Made by a program: the position numbers and the translations under genes. 37,801 bases of DNA from CAZELM01 sp964512995 (GTDB taxonomy: Bacteria > CSSED10-310), in contig CAZELM010000040.1 in the NCBI GenBank assembly GCA_964512995.1, forward strand, positions 1 to 37,801, in the 5' to 3' direction. A model generated the notes under the pieces. That model saw only the letters and a program-made list of their open reading frames with translations. It had not been told where the DNA came from and did not search any database. Of this stretch, positions 16,631 through 24,400 are shown in pieces. Each line of letters begins with the position of its first letter. The stretch's first letter is position 1.

Positions 16631-19600
16631 TCACCGATTGCACCCGAAACTGACATAGTCGTATTGACCGATCAATGTGGATGTACCCGGCTCCAATGCC
16701 GCCGCCCAGATTACGATATCATCAAAACTCCCGTTGTAATATGGCCAGATGAAGTCGAATATGATTTCTGTGGTAATAGACTGAGCATTCATCGTCCGAT
16801 GATCGGAATCCGGTAATTGTGTCCAGGACGGCCAATACCAGAATGCCCCATAAACATCCAGAAGGATATACAAATCAATGGGCACATCATCCGGTGTTGG
16901 ATTGAGATAGTCGATCTCCAGGAGATACTGCATGCCTTCATAAAACATGTTGTCATTCAAACGCAGATCGACCCCGGAATGACCGGTATAAGGAGTCGGC
17001 GTCGGCGTTACCGGCGCTGGTTCGCTGATACTGACATCATCGATATACCAGCCCTCATAGTTATTGAATTGGCCGTCTATCGTATCGAACCGGAACCGAA
17101 TCTGGATGATGTGATCGACGTACGGCTGTAAACTGATTGGTCCCCTCTGTTGCCATCCATCGGACGTATCATGCGTTTCCATCAACATGATCCACGTCTC
17201 ACCACCATCAATGGTGATCTCGGTATAGCAAACATCAAAATCGGAACGCTGCTCTGTTTCCAGCCATTCGAAATACGTCAATTCCGGAGCCGTTGTTTCA
17301 TACAGGCTGATACGCGGCGAAACCAATGCACAGGAGTTGCGACCCCCGGTATTGTAAGTGTAATTGGGATCGCCCGTATTATACGCCCAACTGTGTGAGA
17401 AACTGTAATATCTGGCAGTCTCCCGATGCCATAGACAGGTATTGATCAGCGGATAGACCTCCCAAGGAAGCTCCTCCTCAAATGGATCCAGGAATGGAAT
17501 TCGGAATGGTTCGTATGTCGGCGTGGGTGTGGGCGTTGAAGTCGGCGGAATGGGTGTGAAAGTGGACGTCGGGATAGCAGTGAACGTCGGGGTGAACGTC
17601 GGGGTATTGGTCACGGTCGGGGTATTGGTCGGAGTACTCGTTGGAGTGAAAGTAGGAGTAGGGGTAAAGGTCGGCGTAAAGGTCGGCGTATTGGTCGCAG
17701 TCGGTGTGAACGTCGGGGTGTTCGTGGGCGTATGAGTGGGGGTTGGTGTAAATGTCGGCGTAAAGGTCGGCGTATTGGTCGCAGTCGGTGTCAGCGTCGG
17801 GGTGTTGGTTGGCGTCGGTGTTTCCGTTGGCGTATATGTCGGTGTGTTCGTCGATGTGGGCGTCAAGGTCGGGGTGTTTGTCGGAGTATGTGTGGGAGTG
17901 GGGGTATAAGTGGGCGTAAACGTCGGGGTATTCGTTGATGTGGGCGTCCAGGTCGGAGTGTTTGTCGGTGTCGACGTCGGTGTCGGAGTATAGGTCGGCG
18001 TCCAGGTCGGCGTATTCGTGGCAGTCGGCGTCTCGGTCGGTGTGTTCGTCACTGTCGGCGTAAGCGTCGGTGTATACGTCGGTGTATTGGTGGAAGTGGG
18101 CGTCATGGTGGGCGTGTTGGTCGGTGTCGATGTTGGTGTTGGAGTATAGGTCGGCGTCCAGGTCGGCGTGTTCGTTAATGTTGGTGTCATGGTGGGCGTG
18201 TTGGTCGGTGTCGATGTTGGTGTCGGAGTATGGGTCGGTGTCCAGGTCGGTGTATTCGTGACCGTTGGAGTTATCGTCGGGGTATTGGTCGGCGTATGCG
18301 TTGACGTCGGCGTGTAGGTGGGAGTCCAGGTCGGCGTATTCGTGGCGGTGGGCGTCTCGGTCGGCGTGTTGGTCACAGTCGGTGTCAAGGTCGGCGTATA
18401 CGTCGGAGTATTCGTGATGGTGGGGGTGAAGGTCGGGGTATTGGTCGGAGTATGCGTGGGTGTGGGAGTAAATGTGGGCGTGTTCGTGACCGTATTTGTC
18501 GATGTTGGTGTCAATGTGGGGGTATTGGAAGGAGTCGGTGTCTCGGTGGGAGTATAAGTGGGTGTATTGGTGGGAGTTGACGTGGGTGTGCTCGTTGGTG
18601 TCGGAGTAAACGTCGGTGTGAATGTCGGTGTATTGGTGGACGTTGGCGTAAATGTGGGCGTATTGGTCGGGGTAAATGTTGGGGTATTGGTTAAAGTTGG
18701 AGTTAGAGTAGGTGTGTTGGTTGGTGTAAATGTCGGCGTAAATGTCGGGGTATCCGTGGGTGTAAAAGTGGGAGTGAAAGTCGGTGTTGGTGTGAACGTC
18801 GGGGTATTCGTAGGGGTACTCGTCGGGGTTGGCGTATAGGTCGGAGTATGTGTCGGGGTCGGGGTTTGAGTCGGAGTATGTGTCGGGACGGTTGTTCCGG
18901 TGGGCGTCGATGTGGGTGTATTCGTGGGCGTATTCGTGGGCGTATTGGTGCCGGTGGGTGTTGTTGTTGGAGTATTTGTCACAGTTGGTGTCAATGTCGG
19001 GGTTTGAGTCGGCGTGTTGGACGGGGTAGGGGTTTGCGTGGGAGTATTTGTCGCAGTCGGTGTCATTGTTGGTGATTGAGTCGGTGTATTGGATGGGGTT
19101 GGCGATAGGGTTGGAGTTCGGGTGGGAGTGTTCGTGGGGGTGGCCGTTGGATCCGGAACCCACCAGCCCGCTCGGATGATCAGATTTCGGGTTAGTCCAT
19201 AACTCTGACCCGATTCCCAGGGAGATCCCATCGGATCGCATCGCCGGAGCATGCTTTTATTGGGTAAAATAGGAGAATTATCGACGCAGATATCCTGGTC
19301 AGCATCATAGATGGCCTGCGCACCAAAATATTGGAGGCACACAACTAATTTATCGCCTGCCTCCCTGTCGATTTGCCAGCCTACTCCAGGTGCATTCAGA
19401 TCAAGGACGGTGAATCCATTTTCCGGCGCGACAAATTGGGGGGTTCCATGCGGAAAATCGATAATGGTTCCCGGATCAGGGAATACACCATTTCCCTCAT
19501 AGCACCAGACACGGAACTCACTGTACACTTCATATCCCCACAGGAGAACACCGACTTTGTCGATCCGGCAATCCTCCGGAATATCCAATTCCACGCAGAC

Positions 19601-19774
19601 TTTGTCGCCATGATAAAATGACGGACAATATTCAAAGGTCGTCACCTGGTAAAACGCCAGGCCCGACTCCCATGTATCATTCTGAATCCAATGATATCCG
19701 GCATTGACAGAGTTTAAAAACGAAAAACCACAAATGATCAAAAATAAAACCAACCATCTCATTTTTTCTTTCAT
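16631..19774 (-). CDS. secreted mucin-like Thr/Pro-repeat surface protein
   Basis: This 1047-residue exported protein begins with a Sec signal peptide (MKEKMRW, a hydrophobic core, then SVNA before GYHW). Residues 26-205 form a Cys-containing extracellular domain of unknown family. About 545 residues of TPTxTPTNTPT-type repeats follow. Next comes a beta-rich domain with the WYIDDVSI motif (near 910) found in MAM-like or immune-inhibitor-A-like jelly-roll modules. The last part (TGHSGVDLRLNDNMFYEG, then LYILLDVYGAFWYWPSW) is a module I associate with repeat proteins of this type. GGAGG with a five-base spacer precedes the ATG at 19774. It is the first gene of an operon full of glycosyltransferases, so the dense Thr tract is a plausible O-glycosylation target. 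Confidence 0.85.
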   Translation of the reverse strand: MKEKMRWLVLFLIICGFSFLNSVNAGYHWIQNDTWESGLAFYQVTTFEYCPSFYHGDKVCVELDIPEDCRIDKVGVLLWGYEVYSEFRVWCYEGNGVFPDPGTIIDFPHGTPQFVAPENGFTVLDLNAPGVGWQIDREAGDKLVVCLQYFGAQAIYDADQDICVDNSPILPNKSMLRRCDPMGSPWESGQSYGLTRNLIIRAGWWVPDPTATPTNTPTRTPTLSPTPSNTPTQSPTMTPTATNTPTQTPTPSNTPTQTPTLTPTVTNTPTTTPTGTNTPTNTPTNTPTSTPTGTTVPTHTPTQTPTPTHTPTYTPTPTSTPTNTPTFTPTPTFTPTFTPTDTPTFTPTFTPTNTPTLTPTLTNTPTFTPTNTPTFTPTSTNTPTFTPTFTPTPTSTPTSTPTNTPTYTPTETPTPSNTPTLTPTSTNTVTNTPTFTPTPTHTPTNTPTFTPTITNTPTYTPTLTPTVTNTPTETPTATNTPTWTPTYTPTSTHTPTNTPTITPTVTNTPTWTPTHTPTPTSTPTNTPTMTPTLTNTPTWTPTYTPTPTSTPTNTPTMTPTSTNTPTYTPTLTPTVTNTPTETPTATNTPTWTPTYTPTPTSTPTNTPTWTPTSTNTPTFTPTYTPTPTHTPTNTPTLTPTSTNTPTYTPTETPTPTNTPTLTPTATNTPTFTPTFTPTPTHTPTNTPTFTPTATNTPTFTPTFTPTPTFTPTSTPTNTPTVTNTPTFTPTFTAIPTSTFTPIPPTSTPTPTPTYEPFRIPFLDPFEEELPWEVYPLINTCLWHRETARYYSFSHSWAYNTGDPNYTYNTGGRNSCALVSPRISLYETTAPELTYFEWLETEQRSDFDVCYTEITIDGGETWIMLMETHDTSDGWQQRGPISLQPYVDHIIQIRFRFDTIDGQFNNYEGWYIDDVSISEPAPVTPTPTPYTGHSGVDLRLNDNMFYEGMQYLLEIDYLNPTPDDVPIDLYILLDVYGAFWYWPSWTQLPDSDHRTMNAQSITTEIIFDFIWPYYNGSFDDIVIWAAALEPGTSTLIGQYDYVSFGCNR
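17518..19155 (-). repeat. 12-bp-period repeat coding for the Thr/Pro tract
   Basis: About 1.6 kb of imperfect 12-base units (one TPTx quartet each) also form higher units of eight or more residues alternating TNTP with xTPT. The plus strand is extremely G/T-rich. Because each frame lacks stops, long spurious frames appear on both strands. The third position and the variable residue (F, L, W, Y, V, S, A) differ between copies, so the array is old or selected rather than a fresh expansion. Replication slippage and assembly errors in copy number are possible. Confidence 0.9.
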
Positions 19775-20123
19775 TCCATCCTCCGCATCCTTGAGCAGTT
19801 GTGGACGTATCGAGAAACCTCATTCATCGGTCGTAAATAGAATGCCACTTCGTTTGACATTAAGAAACCCGATACCCAGTGCCACATCCTGGTTTTATTT
19901 TATAAGATATTTGTATTTCTTAAAAGCAAAATTGATGAAATGATTCAATTTGTCGTTTTCAATTTTTTCTGATACCAGAATTACCTGCTGTCACTCACAT
20001 TGATGAATCGTGCAACCGGACACAAAAATCGAACCTTGGCGTCATCGGCTTTTTGTTTGGAAAATAACGAGAAATAGTTCAGAATATCTTGCGTTGATGA
20101 TTCACCGGGAGGTAACTGGATTA
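19775..20123. other. 349-base divergent intergenic region
   Basis: This lies between the leftward repeat-protein operon and rightward rlmN. It should contain promoters for both, but I find no convincing pair. A minus-strand TTGCTT (19924-19929) with TATAAA (19899-19904) has a 19-base spacer, which is poor. A plus-strand TTGACA (19854-19859) has no -10 box at the right distance. The rlmN frame stays open upstream to 20010, but the ribosome site argues for 20124. No gene is seen here. Confidence 0.5.
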
Positions 20124-21161
20124 ATGAAAAAAAAGAAGCTGTCGATCTTGGATACCGATCGTGATCAATTCATACAATGGATGCGCTCTCAAAATGAACC
20201 CGAATACCGAACTCGGCAAGTATTGGAATGGATCTATCAGAAAAACATCTTCGATTTTTTTAAAATGAAAACACTGCCCAAATCGCTCCAGCAGCTTCTC
20301 GATCAATATTTTGAAATACTTTCCACTGAGGTGTCTCATCGGATTGACTCCATCGATGGCTCCTCAAAATATCTACTGCGCCTTCATGATGGACAGACGA
20401 TGGAAGCTGTTTTCCTGCCCAGAGATAATCATTACACGATGTGTATATCCAGCCAGATAGGCTGTGCTTTGGGTTGCCGTTTCTGTGCGACTGGGAAACA
20501 GGGCATTGTCCGGAACTTGACGGCGGGAGAGATCGTTTCTGAAATTCTTGAGCTCATTGCAGCGAACAATCGAACCGACAAAGGAAACATCGTTCTGATG
20601 GGGATGGGAGAACCTCTGTTGAATACCGGGAGTGTTCTGAAAGCCATTCAGATATTGACTTCCCCAGAGATCATGGACTGGTCTCCACAGCGGATCACAC
20701 TGTCCACATCTGGCATTGTTCCCGAAATAAAACGGATTGGAAACCTCCGCCTGGGTATCAATCTGGCCATTTCACTCAATGCCGGAGATGATCGCACACG
20801 ATCGCGATTGATGCCGATCAACCGCAAATATCCATTGAAGCAGTTGATGCAGGTTTTGGCGGAATATCCACTCACATCCAAACAGCAAAAGATCACCTTC
20901 GAATATATTCTGATCAAGGGGGTCAACGATTCAGAGGACCAAGCTCACAAGCTGATAAAATTGTTGAATCCCAAGAAGTCCAAGATCAATCTGATACCTT
21001 TCAACCGGATCTCAGATAGTACATTTCAGCCTTCCGGTGAGGAACAAATCCTGGAGTTCCAAAAGATACTTCAGGATGCCGGATTTCTCGTACGTATCCG
21101 GCGAAGCCAAGGAGCGGACATCCACGCTGCCTGTGGCCAGTTGAAGGCGGATGTGACCTAA
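20124..21161 (+). CDS. rlmN: dual-specificity 23S rRNA/tRNA adenine-C2 methyltransferase RlmN
   Basis: This radical-SAM enzyme methylates C2 of A2503 in 23S rRNA and of A37 in some tRNAs. The 345 residues include the cluster cysteines C114, C118 and C121 (CALGCRFCATG) and the mechanistic Cys near the C-terminus, C337 (AACGQL), which forms the methyl-cysteine intermediate. MEAVFLPR precedes the core; MGMGEPLLN and SLNAGDDRTRSRLMPIN are family blocks. GGGAGGTAA precedes the ATG at 20124 by eight bases. Longer forms starting at 20010 add 38 residues not expected in the family. A weak hairpin follows the stop. Confidence 0.94.
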   Translation: MKKKKLSILDTDRDQFIQWMRSQNEPEYRTRQVLEWIYQKNIFDFFKMKTLPKSLQQLLDQYFEILSTEVSHRIDSIDGSSKYLLRLHDGQTMEAVFLPRDNHYTMCISSQIGCALGCRFCATGKQGIVRNLTAGEIVSEILELIAANNRTDKGNIVLMGMGEPLLNTGSVLKAIQILTSPEIMDWSPQRITLSTSGIVPEIKRIGNLRLGINLAISLNAGDDRTRSRLMPINRKYPLKQLMQVLAEYPLTSKQQKITFEYILIKGVNDSEDQAHKLIKLLNPKKSKINLIPFNRISDSTFQPSGEEQILEFQKILQDAGFLVRIRRSQGADIHAACGQLKADVT

Positions 21162-21166
21162 TATTA

Positions 21167-21207
21167 AGCCGGAAGGGCATTTAAAAAGCCGGCTCAGATA
21201 CCTTTTT
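21167..21207 (+). terminator. weak candidate terminator after rlmN
   Basis: AGCCGG (21167-21172) and CCGGCT (21189-21194) can form a 6-bp stem with a 16-base loop, followed eight bases later by five T. It begins six bases after the rlmN stop. The distance between stem and T-run weakens the call. Confidence 0.4.
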
Positions 21208-21337
21208 GCAGTCTCATGTTCACTCCATCAAAAATTCGGATTCATAATGTCAGGAAAATCAAATAGAATGGCCATAAAATCAATCGGTTAAATCAGATAA
21301 TGCGCAGATTGGAATGTAAAAAAATTTTAAAAACATC

Positions 21338-21366
21338 TTGCCTTCCATGTAAACATATATTACTAT
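21338..21366 (+). promoter_or_regulatory. candidate sigma-70-type promoter for the kinase/activator gene
   Basis: TTGCCT (21338-21343) and TACTAT (21361-21366) have a 17-base spacer in a very AT-rich stretch. Each box matches 4/6. The predicted start lies about 40 bases before the ATG at 21413. No sigma-54 GG-N10-GC pattern is present in this upstream region, so the activator itself does not look sigma-54-dependent. Confidence 0.35.
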
Positions 21367-21412
21367 CATTTTGTCGAGCCGGATCGAGTGATTTTACAAT
21401 AGGGAGTCAAAG

Positions 21413-24400
21413 ATGAATATCAAATCAAAAACACTAATAAGAAAATACAATGTTATCGGGGAACTGGGTTCAGGTCGATGGGGTTCTGTCTATAAGGTTC
21501 AAAATAAAAATACTGGCCAATTGCTGGCGTTGAAAGGTGTTTTAACCGACACAGGACGGGAATCGGAATCATTGGCTCATGAATTCCGGATGCTCAGCCA
21601 CCTGGATCATCCCAATATTGTAAAGGTTTATGATCTGGAATTTTTCGATGATGGCTCCCCATTTTATACAATGGAATATATCGAGGGATCATCGATTCGC
21701 TCATATTTTGAACCGCTCCGAAAAAACCCAGCGCAGATGAAAGCGATTGTTAAACAGATATGTAATGCCTTATCGTATATACATAACAATGGAATTGTTC
21801 ATCTGGATTTAAAACCGGAGAATATACTGATCAGTCGAAGCGGTGGCGATATGACTGCCAAAATTTCCGATTTTGGATTGGCGGAGTTGTTCAAGAATTC
21901 CGCTATAACAGAGGTCGGTGTACCACTCTTAAAAGGAACTTACCCTTACATGAGTCCGGAGGGGATCAGTGGCCGAAAGATAGACCATCGAAGTGATCTC
22001 TATTCAATGGGAGTAATCCTTTATGAGTGGCTGACAGGAACCAATCCATTCGCACTCAACTCCGTACCCGCCATTATTTCAGCGCATATTCACAAGCATC
22101 CAACTCAACCCAGCGAATTAAACAGCGATATAGATCCGGTATTCAATTCATTGGTGCTCCAGCTTCTAGCGAAAGAACCGTCTTTCAGGCCCGGCTCAGC
22201 GGATGAAATTGCCGTCGCCTTGCAGGTTGCGGATCATAAAATCCTTACACCTCCACCGATCACGTCTGGTATGTTCGTCGGCCAACATCTTCCTTGGAAA
22301 GAACTTTCAAATGCATTTGAAACAACCTGTCAGGGACATGGAACGATCGTTTTGGTACAAGGACCTGAAGGTATCGGAAAATCTCGATTGCTCGAAGATA
22401 TCAAGGCAGATTTCCAATTGTCAGGAGCTCATGTAATCGATTTGAAGGCAGAGCCGGATATTGAAAGCAGTTATGATCTATTCAAGAACCTCTTCCGCCG
22501 GTTACATGAAATAAAGCCCAATATTACTGAAGAATTTGCAGATGCGATTTTTGGATTCGACGCGAAACAGCACCTGTATCAAAATGCGGATCGCGATATG
22601 ATCCGTAATATGCATCAGAGGGTCGCCAAGTCGATGCTCAATGAGTTGAAAACATCAGAGGATTCCCAATGGGATGCTCCTTTGGTAATTGTACTGAGGG
22701 ATTTCCACACGGATGAACAGATGCCATGGCTTTTTCTGAAGGAGTTGGCTATTCGTTGGGAAGAACAAATGCCAATCCATGTGCCATGCCTGTTTTTGAT
22801 AGAAACTCGAAGCGAGATGGGTCAATCAATGATCCATTCTTCAACGCACGGCCGGCTGTTTCAAGTTGACCTGGTTCCGCTGACGGAGGACGAAACCAAT
22901 ATTCTGTTGGGATCCTTGCTTAGTGTTACGCCATTTCCTCAATATCTGGCCCAGAAGATTCATGAAATATCAGAAGGAAATCCCTTACAAATCAACATTA
23001 TCGCCCAAACACTCCACCAGAACAACGTGGTGGAGTGGAAAGATATTGCGTGGCGGGTAAATCAATCCAAAGCAGATGAACTGGAGTTGGCGGCGAATCT
23101 GACTCGATTGTTTAAAGGCCGGATCAGTCAATTATCTCTTTCGATGGCAAGCTTGTTAACTCACGCTGCCCTGTGGCCAAGGCCTTTTGAAGTCCGGGAG
23201 TTGCTTCTGACATTACCCGACAATCTCAATCTCTCGGTTTTACTTCAAAACGCCATTTTAGATGGATTTATCACCAAGTCCTATCGAAATGGTAAGACAG
23301 TTTATGCAATCCAACATGCCATACTTCGCGATCAGCTTCATAATTCCATTCCTGCCTATATCCGAATCGAGTATCATCTCGCAATCTCCAAATATTTATT
23401 AAACCAACCCGAAGCCGAACCGGTAGACATTGCCTATCACCTTCTCTCCGGAGACAATCGGTTGGATGGCTGCGAATGGGCGATAAAAACAGCTCGTCAG
23501 TTTGCCGACGAAGGAAAATATAAAATGGCGGTGAAATGGTATGAAGCTGCCATCGAGAATATGCCAGATCGTAACCGGAGCAAAATCGCGCAGATCAGTT
23601 ATGATATGGCACAAAACTTATATTTATCCAATGAATTTCAGAAAGCCATTACCGCTCTGGTTCAAGCAGAACCGATTCTTGAATCCAGATTCTACCAGAA
23701 ACGTGAAAAGGCTAAGTATCTGATGCTGACGGGTGCTTGTTTTATGCGGCTGGGAGATTATGAATCCGCTGCCCGGAAATACGAAGAAGCCTTGGCATAT
23801 CTTCCCAAAACAACCGCCTTGGAAATCCGGTTAAACCTGCTTGCTTTTTACACACACACACTGACACGCATTGGGCGGAAACGAGAAGCCATCGAACTCG
23901 CCACAGAAACACTCCAGGAACTTCCACTGGAAGAAAATCCCTATTTTGCTGGTTTGCTGTTGTCATCATTGGCATATGCCTATCTCCATATGGGTCAGTT
24001 AACAGAATCCGAATCCGCTCAGAAAGAAGCGATCCGGTATGGGGAAATGCTCGGGAATCCCGTTGCTATCGTCGATCGGTATATTATGCTGGGACAAATA
24101 TACCAATATATGGGTCGACACAAAGATGCTCTGCAGGAATATGAAAAAGTCATTCAATTAGCTCGAAAAAATGGCGACCCAGCTTATCTGGCCAGTTCAC
24201 TGTGTCTGTATGCAGCATTGAAAATCCGGATGGATATGCCAGGAGATGCCGATGAATTGCTCCAGGAAGCGCTCGATATCGCGGAGCGGATCGGACGGAC
24301 AGATCTGATTGTCTCAAGCCTTTCTTCGCAAAGTATCTTATTGATTTCACAGGGGAAACTGGATCGTGCCACCGAACTCCTCACCAAAGCGACGATGTAT

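Noticed and set aside
17478..19241. A 587-codon minus-strand frame and several plus-strand Val/Gly-rich frames in the repeat
   Set aside because: The 12-base repeat lacks stops in most frames. Only the TPTx frame has a signal peptide and flanking domains.
19840..19900. TGGCAC- and TGGCAT-like words upstream of the repeat-protein operon as sigma-54 promoters
   Set aside because: On the minus strand the twelve-base partner is CG or AC instead of GC, so the invariant -12 element is missing.
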